A stretch of DNA of 16,800 nt, from NCBI GenBank assembly GCA_009784765.1, contig WQXP01000008.1:1-16800 (forward strand), read 5' to 3'. Within the stretch, counting starts at the first letter, position 1; each line of letters starts with the position of its first letter. Source of the DNA: Oscillospiraceae bacterium. GTDB lineage: Bacteria; Bacillota; Clostridia; Oscillospirales; Ruminococcaceae. Below, in pieces: positions 10,702-16,800 of this stretch. The position numbers and the translations under genes are program-made. The notes under the pieces are model-generated. The model was not told where the DNA came from, ran no database searches, and saw only the letters and a list, made by a program, of their open reading frames with translations.

Positions 10702-10748
10702 TTGTCAAGATTCGCCCTACGGACGGGCTAAGCCCGCCCTTTGGGCTT
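10702..10748 (-). repeat. 47-bp dispersed element, copy 2, with sense-strand hairpin
   Basis: Second copy of the element at 700-746, differing at five positions. On the minus strand it forms an 8-bp stem (10739-10732 with 10728-10721) around a UUA loop, with one G·U pair. Where copy 1 has a closing U·G, this copy has C-G, so pairing is preserved despite the change. The competing GCCC-AAA-GGGC hairpin is also kept. It lies between the purC stop and the atpA ribosome binding site, 24 nt before the atpA start. The TTGACA inside it has no matching -10 box. Confidence 0.75.
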
Positions 10749-10769
10749 ATCCCTTCTTTTACTTTAGGA

Positions 10770-11465
10770 TTATTCCGCTAATATCTTAGTCAACTCAAGG
10801 GGACTGACCGACTTTCCTGCCATGTCGCGAACCCGCATAATGTCGCCCGAAACCTCATCTATGAGCATAACCGCGCCTTTGTTGTCTTTGCCGAACTCAA
10901 GCTTCAAATCAATGAGTTCAAGCCCTTTACCGGCGCATTCATATCGAATCACGCCCGAAATATCCATCATCAGCCGCACAAGAGTGAAGTATTCCTCTTC
11001 AGTCAAAATCCCGAGTGCCACTGCGATTTCCTTTGTGATTGGCGGGTCCCCCCGCTCATCATCTTTGATTGTAATTTCCACAATCGGCGTTTCGAGTATC
11101 GCACCGTCTGCGATATAATCGCCGAATCGCCGCACAAAACTCCCTGCCGCTTTATAGCGGAGAACAATCTCGATGCCTCTTCCTGCTTTTCCGAACATGG
11201 CAGCGGGTTTAACTGTCATCTGCGCTTTCGACAAATCAGAACTTACATAGTGGGTGCAGTGTCCTGCGGCGTTGATTTTCTCGAACAGATACGCCGAAAG
11301 TTTCAGCCCCGCCGCTCCTTTTCCTGCAATCGTCAACCCCACTTGATTTTCGCCGGGGTCGAAAACCCCGTCTTTCCCGCAAGCATCGTCTTTGAACTGC
11401 AGAACATAGTTGCCGTCGCCCGAGTCGAATATAGTCTTGGTTTTTCCGTCATAAATCTGTTTCAT
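10770..11465 (-). CDS. purC: SAICAR synthetase (phosphoribosylaminoimidazole-succinocarboxamide synthase)
   Basis: Cytoplasmic enzyme of de novo purine synthesis that joins CAIR and aspartate using ATP to give SAICAR. Landmarks are IYDGKTKTIF (4-13, nucleotide-binding strand), LRYKAAGSFVRRFG (102-115), KDDERGDPPI (134-143), LIDLKLEFG (184-192) and MLIDEVSGDIMRV (200-212). The usual DEISPDT motif is here DEVSGDI, and the protein ends shortly after (SPLELTKILAE). From memory, that is the short form (about 230 residues) common in Clostridia, so it should be active. It starts 20 nt after the atpH stop with a strong GGAGGT site and is followed by atpA, so it lies inside the ATP synthase operon. 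No other purine gene and no purine riboswitch is visible. Expression would follow the atp genes. Confidence 0.95.
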   Translation of the reverse strand: MKQIYDGKTKTIFDSGDGNYVLQFKDDACGKDGVFDPGENQVGLTIAGKGAAGLKLSAYLFEKINAAGHCTHYVSSDLSKAQMTVKPAAMFGKAGRGIEIVLRYKAAGSFVRRFGDYIADGAILETPIVEITIKDDERGDPPITKEIAVALGILTEEEYFTLVRLMMDISGVIRYECAGKGLELIDLKLEFGKDNKGAVMLIDEVSGDIMRVRDMAGKSVSPLELTKILAE

Positions 11466-11485
11466 TACGAACCTCCAGAATCCGA

Positions 11486-12046
11486 TTATGCCACAGTATC
11501 AGCCATGTTTTTCGCAAGTTCGTTGAGCCGAGTTTTAATACTGCCGTCGTAGCGTGTATTCCCATACTTGACTGAAATGCCGCCAATCAGCGATTTATCA
11601 ATTTCTTCGACTGCCACAATGTTTTCTACAGGAGTGCCGATAATCGCCGACATTTTTGCAACGATTTTCGCCCGCTGTTCCATCGAAACAGGCATAGCAG
11701 AAGCAATGACAATTTCAGCCAACCCGAACTTTTCGTTATAGAGCCGCTGAAACTCCCGCTGAATGCGCGGAAAATAATTGACGCGCTTCTTGACTGCGAG
11801 AAGCCGCAGAAAGTTACGAACATAGTCATTGACTTTGCCGTCAAACGCCGCGTTAATAATCGCGAGCTTTTCGTCGTCTGTAATTGTCGGCGTGTTCATG
11901 AGTTTGAATAAGTCCGGAGTCCCGTCAAAACACTTACTGACAACTTTAAGCTGCTCTGCGACTAAGTCAAACAGAACTCGCTGTGCGTTTTCTTCCTCGA
12001 GCAGTACGAACATTGCGTCCGCATAGGTTTTTTCTACAGAAGCCAT
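11486..12046 (-). CDS. atpH: F1Fo ATP synthase delta subunit
   Basis: Delta subunit (OSCP equivalent) that ties the peripheral stalk to the top of F1. At 186 residues it is normal length. The N-terminal helical domain starts with VEKTYADAMFVLLEEEN and includes RNFLRLLAVKKRV (~77-89). The conserved C-terminal signature is SLIGGISVKYGNTRYDGSIK (about 151-170). The ATG has AGAGGA 6 nt upstream. A hairpin sits in the 60-nt gap to atpF. Its normal downstream partner atpA is displaced by purC. Confidence 0.96.
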   Translation of the reverse strand: MASVEKTYADAMFVLLEEENAQRVLFDLVAEQLKVVSKCFDGTPDLFKLMNTPTITDDEKLAIINAAFDGKVNDYVRNFLRLLAVKKRVNYFPRIQREFQRLYNEKFGLAEIVIASAMPVSMEQRAKIVAKMSAIIGTPVENIVAVEEIDKSLIGGISVKYGNTRYDGSIKTRLNELAKNMADTVA

Positions 12047-12066
12047 ATTTGTTCCTCTTTCATCAA

Positions 12067-12083
12067 GCTTCGGGTCGCGAAGC
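12067..12083 (-). promoter_or_regulatory. Hairpin in the atpF-atpH gap
   Basis: GCTTCG (12067-12072) and CGAAGC (12078-12083) form a perfect 6-bp stem with a 5-nt loop, about 20 nt before the atpH start. No U-run follows in the sense direction. It may protect or separate mRNA segments; this is inference. Confidence 0.45.
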
Positions 12084-12106
12084 CGCCCCTGCAGCTCTTA
12101 TTTTGC

Positions 12107-12634
12107 TTACGCCCCTGCTTTAGCCAAGAAGCTGTCAATCAGAGCCGCGTTGTCTTGCTCGCTGATTTCTTTCTCGACTACAGCACTCGCCGCCATAACA
12201 ACAAGCCCGGAGATTTCGTTCTTGATTTCGTTCATGGCACGCTTACGCTCACGCTCGATTTCCGTCTGCGCTTTGCTTCGAATTTGCACCGCCGATTCTT
12301 TCGCCGCTGATTCAAGCTCATCTGCGATTTCCCGCCCGCGAGCAGTCGCCGCTGATAAAATTCGCTCCGATTCGGTCTTGGAGTTAGCAATCAGCTCATT
12401 GTACTTCTTCTCAAGAGCCTCTGCCTTCCCCTTCGTGAGAGCCGCCTCATCAAAATCCGCTTTAATCGCGTCTTTGCGTTGCTCAAGAATGTCGTTGACT
12501 TTCTTGTGCAAGAAAAAGCGATACAGAACAACAAGAACTCCCGTGTTGATAATCGTGATTAGAAACGTAAGCGGCGTGATGTTGAAAATCGGCAAAACCG
12601 GCAGAGTATCCGCTAATAAAATCATGTTTCCCAT
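12107..12634 (-). CDS. atpF: F1Fo ATP synthase b subunit
   Basis: Peripheral stalk subunit: one N-terminal membrane segment (about 18-42, FNITPLTFLITIINTGVLVV) and a long charged coiled coil (43-~165) that reaches delta. Length (175) is typical. FFLHKKVNDILEQRKDAI is the usual junction between membrane segment and helix. The first ATG (12634) is taken as the start, with AAAGG about 10 nt upstream; a second ATG three codons later is possible. It lies 53 nt after atpE and 60 nt before atpH. There is only one b gene, so the stalk should be a homodimer. Confidence 0.95.
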   Translation of the reverse strand: MGNMILLADTLPVLPIFNITPLTFLITIINTGVLVVLYRFFLHKKVNDILEQRKDAIKADFDEAALTKGKAEALEKKYNELIANSKTESERILSAATARGREIADELESAAKESAVQIRSKAQTEIERERKRAMNEIKNEISGLVVMAASAVVEKEISEQDNAALIDSFLAKAGA

Positions 12635-12687
12635 GTTTACGTTACCTTTCCTTATACTAATAAGAAAGCTAAAATTGCCGTTTAATC

Positions 12688-13042
<355 letters not shown>

Positions 13043-13055
13043 CGGTTACAATAAG

Positions 13056-13799
13056 TTAAGCCTTTTTTACTGCCTTGGGCTCGATTTCCGCCATAGCGAC
13101 ATATACCATAGTCAGTGATGCAAATACGAAGGCTTGCAATCCCCCTAAGAACAAGTCAAAATACAGAGCCAACGGCACAGGAATCAGCAGCGGAATTTTG
13201 ATGAACACCTCAAGTGCCCAGAACACTAACCCGCCGATTACAACCCCGGCGAGTATGTTCCCGTAATGACGGAAAGACTGTGACACAGGGTTCGAAATTT
13301 CGCTGATAACAGTCAGAGGGGTCGGTTTCATATAGCTGGACAATCCGCGCTTGAGCCCGCCTGTCTTGAAGCGATTAACCTGCACGAGCATAAACGTAAG
13401 TATACCCCAGCCGCCTATTACCGAAATGTCGGCAGTCGGCGGGAAAAAGCCCAAGAAAGACGTATAGCTCAAAGCCAAGGAATACATGAACAACGCACCT
13501 ATGTACGGCCCGTAGCGGAAGTATTTCGGACCCATAGACTCTTTCACCATGCCGTCGAACATTCCGACAATCATCTCCGCGAGTGCTTGGCGTTTCGTTT
13601 CAGGCTTGAGCTTGAGATTACGCCCCAGTGCAAAGAAAAGCACACCGAGAACGGCAATAACAAACCACTGCACGACAACCGACGCAGTAAGCTGCTGTGT
13701 CATGCCGAACAACTCGAATGAATACAAGACTTGAGGACCCTCAATCGAAAGAGTGGGGCCGTCGCTAAGTAATATTAGGTTTTTGCTGAGAAGCTCCAT
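13056..13799 (-). CDS. atpB: F1Fo ATP synthase a subunit
   Basis: Membrane stator subunit that forms the ion half-channels beside the c ring. The start is set at ATG 13799 (MELLSKNL, 247 residues), preceded by AGAGGTG 8 nt away; the longer reading frame upstream runs into the preceding gene. Several membrane helices are visible (roughly 42-60, 97-117, 126-143, 180-200, 203-220 and 225-238). The essential stator arginine is R177 in NPVSQSFRHYGNILAG; most relatives have RLFGN here, so the HY is a small deviation. The C-terminal FLGGLQAFVFASLTMVYV segment is typical. It follows atpI by 16 nt. Confidence 0.96.
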   Translation of the reverse strand: MELLSKNLILLSDGPTLSIEGPQVLYSFELFGMTQQLTASVVVQWFVIAVLGVLFFALGRNLKLKPETKRQALAEMIVGMFDGMVKESMGPKYFRYGPYIGALFMYSLALSYTSFLGFFPPTADISVIGGWGILTFMLVQVNRFKTGGLKRGLSSYMKPTPLTVISEISNPVSQSFRHYGNILAGVVIGGLVFWALEVFIKIPLLIPVPLALYFDLFLGGLQAFVFASLTMVYVAMAEIEPKAVKKA

Positions 13800-13815
13800 A
13801 AAATCACACCTCTTA

Positions 13816-14232
13816 TCATACCTCTTTGCGTAATATTGCCTTGAGCGTATAATGGATTTTCGGGTAGAACAACGGGGCAACCACTGTAAAAGGATTGATT
13901 ACATCAAGCCTTATCAGCAGCCCGAAAAGGGCGAACGCGCCGAAATAGCGAACAAAGAACATAACCGAAGAGAAAACCTGTGCATATCGCCTGTCCTTGC
14001 GGCGAATAATCCGCGCAGACTTATAGCCAAGAAAAATAAAGTTCCCGATTGTTGCGACATTCCCGAGGGCAAGCCCTGTCGCTAACTGCCACTGCCAATC
14101 CCCCGTAACCGCACACAATACCACGCATATAATAATCACAACTGCGTTGCACAGCGCAAGAGTCAAAACCATGCCTTTGAGTTCAACTAACATGAGTTCC
14201 ACGGCTTCATCACGAGGTTTCTTAATAGTCAT
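13816..14232 (-). CDS. atpI: ATP synthase subunit I-like membrane protein
   Basis: A 138-residue protein with about four hydrophobic segments (~20-42, 49-69, 84-108, 112-128) and a basic C-terminus (KAILRKEV). Size, topology and position between the atpZ-like gene and atpB fit the AtpI family, which helps assemble the c ring in several bacteria. Sequence similarity to the family is weak by eye, so the call rests largely on context. The start is set at ATG 14232 (MTIKKPRDEA), with AAGAAGG just upstream; it overlaps the end of the preceding gene by 11 nt, which suggests translational coupling. An ATG 28 codons earlier lies inside that gene and is less likely. Confidence 0.8.
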   Translation of the reverse strand: MTIKKPRDEAVELMLVELKGMVLTLALCNAVVIIICVVLCAVTGDWQWQLATGLALGNVATIGNFIFLGYKSARIIRRKDRRYAQVFSSVMFFVRYFGAFALFGLLIRLDVINPFTVVAPLFYPKIHYTLKAILRKEV

Positions 14233-14485
14233 AATCCTTCTTATCCTGTGGGGGAGGGGTTTTCTGTAAATCTTCATACACAGCGAAGAGTTGCCTGACA
14301 TAACTCCGCAAGCCAAGCCCTGCGAATATCAGCCCGAGTGCAACGAAGACGAGTATAATCCGTGTATCCCAATCATAGCGGCGAATGAGCCAGCCGCCGC
14401 CTCCGATGAAAACAAGCAGAGGAGTCATAATAGCCCAGACAAAATGCCCCACGACTGCCCACGCTTTAATCCATGAGTTTTTCAA
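14222..14485 (-). CDS. atpZ: AtpZ-like small membrane protein (TTG start)
   Basis: An 87-residue protein with two membrane helices (about 9-34 and 41-60) joined by a short basic turn (RRYDWDT), and a charged, proline-containing tail. This is the layout of AtpZ (ATPase gene 1 family), known in Bacillus to act with AtpI in ion handling or Fo assembly. The start codon is TTG (14485-14483): no ATG occurs before helix 1. The gene overlaps the end of the lipoprotein gene by 20 nt and the start of atpI by 11 nt, so translation is probably coupled to both. Confidence 0.75.
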   Translation of the reverse strand: MKNSWIKAWAVVGHFVWAIMTPLLVFIGGGGWLIRRYDWDTRIILVFVALGLIFAGLGLRSYVRQLFAVYEDLQKTPPPQDKKDYDY

Positions 14486-15077
14486 GCCGCCACCCGCTCT
14501 CGGTTTTAAGCATTTTTATTTCCCCTGAGTTTCCGCCGCCGGTTTCAATGTTTTCCTCAAGCAAAACTAATATCTCGCTCACAAAAGTCAAACTGAAATC
14601 CGTCGCGTGCGTCCGTTGAGCGACCGGTTCGAAACCTGCTCTGACTCCGACTCCGCCGCCGCGTTCTTTATAAATGCTGTCCGCAATCAGAACATCAGCG
14701 ACTGCTTCAACGTAAGTCTCGCGAACAAGGGCGAAAATCTCATCAACTGATTTGTACGGGAACGCCGCACTTCCGAGAACTTCATCGCGGAGGGTGAAAT
14801 ACCCGTCTGCCGAAAGCGCGCCATAAGGCTCACGCCGGAAATGCGAAAGCTCTGCGAAGTCAAACTCAATCGTGTTGAAAACCCGAAAAACCTCTGCGTT
14901 GTTCCGAATGAGCTTAGTTGCCGCCGCTTCAACCTCTGCGCGAAAATTGGCAGTGGGTTGAAAGACTTCATGTTCGCCTTCGGTGTTTCTGTCGCAAGAA
15001 ACTAACACAGCCGCAGTGATAATTACAGCAAACACGGCTAAGAATGCGAGTGTAGTGGTTTTAATTCTGTTATTCAT
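14466..15077 (-). CDS. Putative lipoprotein, possibly IseA-like, first gene of the atp cluster
   Basis: A 203-residue protein with a lipoprotein signal: basic start (NNRIK), hydrophobic core and lipobox LVSC with C28 as the lipidated residue. The mature part has no membrane helix and is predicted to sit outside the membrane. Residues ~100-135 (FPYKSVDEIFALVRETYVEA, then an IYKERGG stretch) and the GWRLEKL end recall IseA-type proteins, which inhibit cell-wall DL-endopeptidases, but I can support this only loosely. It is read from the strong promoter at 15116-15144 and overlaps the atpZ-like gene by 20 nt, so it is the first gene of the ATP synthase transcript. AGGCGG lies 12 nt before the ATG, a rather long spacing. 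Confidence 0.75.
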   Translation of the reverse strand: MNNRIKTTTLAFLAVFAVIITAAVLVSCDRNTEGEHEVFQPTANFRAEVEAAATKLIRNNAEVFRVFNTIEFDFAELSHFRREPYGALSADGYFTLRDEVLGSAAFPYKSVDEIFALVRETYVEAVADVLIADSIYKERGGGVGVRAGFEPVAQRTHATDFSLTFVSEILVLLEENIETGGGNSGEIKMLKTESGWRLEKLMD

Positions 15078-15115
15078 AAAAGCATTTTCCGCCTAATTTC
15101 TACAATACTCTTATT

Positions 15116-15144
15116 ATTATACACATTAAATTAAAAAAAATCAA
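15116..15144 (-). promoter_or_regulatory. Promoter of the lipoprotein-ATP synthase operon
   Basis: On the minus strand, TTGATT (15144-15139) and a perfect TATAAT (15121-15116) are separated by exactly 17 bp. The spacer is T-rich (eight T in a row) and the upstream DNA is A/T-tract-rich, as in strong promoters with UP-like elements. The start point would be near 15109, about 32 nt before the lipoprotein ATG. The A/T-rich gap 15078-15229 is shared with the divergent glucan synthase gene; for that gene only a weak candidate (TTGAAA at 15174, TATTAA at 15195, 15-bp spacing) was seen. Confidence 0.8.
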
Positions 15145-15283
15145 GCCTTTTTGAAAAATTTTTTTGTATTTTTTTGAAAACACAGCCAAAACTCTATTAA
15201 AACTACATTTTAACAGGGGGTGCATTGTCATAAATCAATATAAATTAAAGCCCGTTTCGTCGCTGCACAAGCGGATTAAACAG

Positions 15284-16800
15284 ATGCGTCGCGCGTTGAA
15301 AACCAATGACAGCGTAAAAGAACGGCGGCTTCTCGAAAAAGAACTCGGCGTCCTTGCGAAATCTCACAAGGGTTTTCGCGTTCATGTAAACGCGAAAGGC
15401 GTTCCGCTTCTCGGTGCGGCGATTGCCGCTCTGCCCGAAATCACCGACGAAAGCGTATGCGTGTGCATATCCGAACTGGCAGAGGCGGTTTCCCTCACCT
15501 CAATGGATATTGACTCGTTCTGCGCTTCAGCCAAATTCGCAGCGATTGATTTTGCTTTCCGAACAAACGAACCCTCTGTGTTCGATGATTGTTACGGTAA
15601 GCTCGGCGCGTTGGCTCTGCTTGACATTGAGCGGATTCGCAGTGAATTCAACCCTCTTGACCGCGTCTTTGAATCAGACGCTCTCTACCCGCGCCTGACT
15701 CACGAGAGCCGCGCACTCTACCGCAAGATGACAGCGGAGCTTGCGGCATTTATGAACCTTTCAGAAACAGAGCTTTCTCAAGACTATGTGCGAACAGCTC
15801 GCAAAGCTTCTGAAAAGAGCGACTCGTCTGTAACAATCGGGGAGGTAATAGGAGCGGATTATCGCCACGCTTTCCCGAACATGAACCCTGCGCGTTATAT
15901 CGCGATGTTGTTCGCGGGGGCGGCAATGCTCGCACTGATTGCAGGGATTCTGTCGGGGAATCTCTGGCTTGCTTTGCTTGTGTTTCTTCCCGCTTTCGCT
16001 TGTGTGAAGCCCATTGCAGATTTAAGCGTGAGTAAAACCTCTCGCATTAAAATCCCCCTGCCCCAGATTGAGCTCCGGGGGGAAATCCCTGCCTCTGCGA
16101 AAACCCTGTGCGTGATTTCGACTTTGCTGACCTCTCCTAGAGACACTGACTTGATTACAGCAAAGCTTGATATGGCGCGGCTGAAAAACACAAGTGGCAA
16201 CTTGCGATTCGCCGTCCTGTGCGACCTCAAGGCGAATAAGTATAACAGCGTTTCACCCGACGATGACGCGCTGATTGAAGCAGTCCGCCAAAAATTCGCA
16301 GGCTCGGGTTACGTCGCGCTAATCCGCAAACGCGAATATTCATCGACATCTCGCTGTTACCAAGGGCGAGAGCGTAAGCGCGGAGCAATCGAGGCACTGC
16401 TGAAGTATCTGCGCCGCGAATCTTACCCCGAGGCGGGAACGGCGTTCAAAGCAATCATCGGAGACAAAACTGCTCTCGAGAACATCAAATACGTCTGCGC
16501 CCTTGACTATGATACAGTTCCCCTCATGGACAGTATCGCAGAGCTTGTGGGAATCGCCGAATATCCCACCCATTCACGCACGGGAATAATCGCGCCGCGC
16601 ATGACGACGTCTCTGACAAGCTCACTCAAGACTGCGTTTTCCCGCGCAATGGTCGGAAACGGCGGCTGTGCGGGGGCATCAAGCTATGACAGTTTCGCGG
16701 GGGAGTTTTATCAAGATTGTTTCGGAGAAGGCATCTTTGCGGGCAAGGGTCTGATTAACGTCAACGTCTTTCTTGAGCGTTGCCTCAACCAATTTGAAGA
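15284..16800 (+). CDS. NdvB-like cyclic beta-1,2-glucan synthase, GT84 (N-terminal part only)
   Basis: The N-terminal 505 codons of a large membrane enzyme that would polymerise glucose from UDP-glucose into beta-1,2-glucan; full-length relatives are often above 2,000 residues and end in a GH94-type phosphorylase-like domain. Numbered from ATG 15284, two membrane helices lie at ~208-224 and 226-246. They are followed by the glycosyltransferase start: KTLCVISTLLTSP (273-285), GRERKRG (361-367), and YVCALDYDT with the metal-binding DYD at 408-410. The preceding region (~95-190) has the family's helical LYPRLTHESRALYR segment. The frame is open from a stop at 15152 to the window end. The first in-frame ATG (15284) has no good ribosome binding site, while AGGGGGT at 15215-15221 sits 8 nt before an in-frame ATA at 15230. 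Coding-like sequence begins there, so the true start may be non-canonical and about 18 codons earlier. Confidence 0.88.
   Translation, partial: MRRALKTNDSVKERRLLEKELGVLAKSHKGFRVHVNAKGVPLLGAAIAALPEITDESVCVCISELAEAVSLTSMDIDSFCASAKFAAIDFAFRTNEPSVFDDCYGKLGALALLDIERIRSEFNPLDRVFESDALYPRLTHESRALYRKMTAELAAFMNLSETELSQDYVRTARKASEKSDSSVTIGEVIGADYRHAFPNMNPARYIAMLFAGAAMLALIAGILSGNLWLALLVFLPAFACVKPIADLSVSKTSRIKIPLPQIELRGEIPASAKTLCVISTLLTSPRDTDLITAKLDMARLKNTSGNLRFAVLCDLKANKYNSVSPDDDALIEAVRQKFAGSGYVALIRKREYSSTSRCYQGRERKRGAIEALLKYLRRESYPEAGTAFKAIIGDKTALENIKYVCALDYDTVPLMDSIAELVGIAEYPTHSRTGIIAPRMTTSLTSSLKTAFSRAMVGNGGCAGASSYDSFAGEFYQDCFGEGIFAGKGLINVNVFLERCLNQFE

Noticed and set aside
10702..10708. TTGACA in the repeat element as a -35 box for atpA
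   Set aside because: No -10 box lies at 16-18 bp; at that distance the ribosome binding site and start codon begin. The same holds for copy 1 before tepA.
15122..15180. A/T tracts as a possible origin or repeat array
   Set aside because: Only homopolymer runs and one promoter; no DnaA boxes or iterated units were seen.

Overview
The window looks like chromosomal DNA of a member of the Bacillota, most likely an uncultured gut- or rumen-type Clostridia. This is inferred from a TepA-type ClpP homologue, the Bacillota ATP synthase gene order (atpZ-I-B-E-F-H-A-G-D-C), a short clostridial-type PurC, sigma-A style promoters with TTGACA/TATAAT boxes, and a secreted multi-modular cellulase. No tRNA, rRNA, CRISPR array, insertion sequence or phage gene was seen. 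There is no gene-free stretch longer than about 300 bases.

Layout, right to left along the minus strand, which carries all genes but one. A strong promoter near 15116-15144 starts a tight cluster: a putative lipoprotein, atpZ-like, atpI-like, atpB (a), atpE (c), atpF (b), atpH (delta), then purC, then atpA (alpha), atpG (gamma), atpD (beta), atpC (epsilon) and a 113-residue membrane protein. Next come a methyl-accepting chemotaxis protein (5852-3822), a secreted GH5 cellulase with its own near-consensus promoter (3610-791), and the 5' nearly complete part of tepA (672 to the window edge). On the plus strand, divergent from the ATP synthase cluster, is the first ~505 codons of a very large NdvB-like cyclic beta-1,2-glucan synthase (GT84), which runs off the right edge.

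The ATP synthase genes encode a complete F1Fo enzyme. Its c subunit carries two carboxylates in the ion-binding region (E37 and E70), like the two-carboxylate rotor rings described for Na+ enzymes. Two things stand out. The purine-biosynthesis gene purC sits inside the operon, between delta and alpha. A ~47-bp element is present twice, about 25 nt upstream of atpA and of tepA; it can fold into a hairpin whose pairing is kept on the sense strand only. Several other operon junctions also carry short perfect hairpins, one with the atpD stop codon in its loop. The chemoreceptor, cellulase and glucan synthase fit a motile or surface-active polysaccharide-degrading bacterium, but that is inference.
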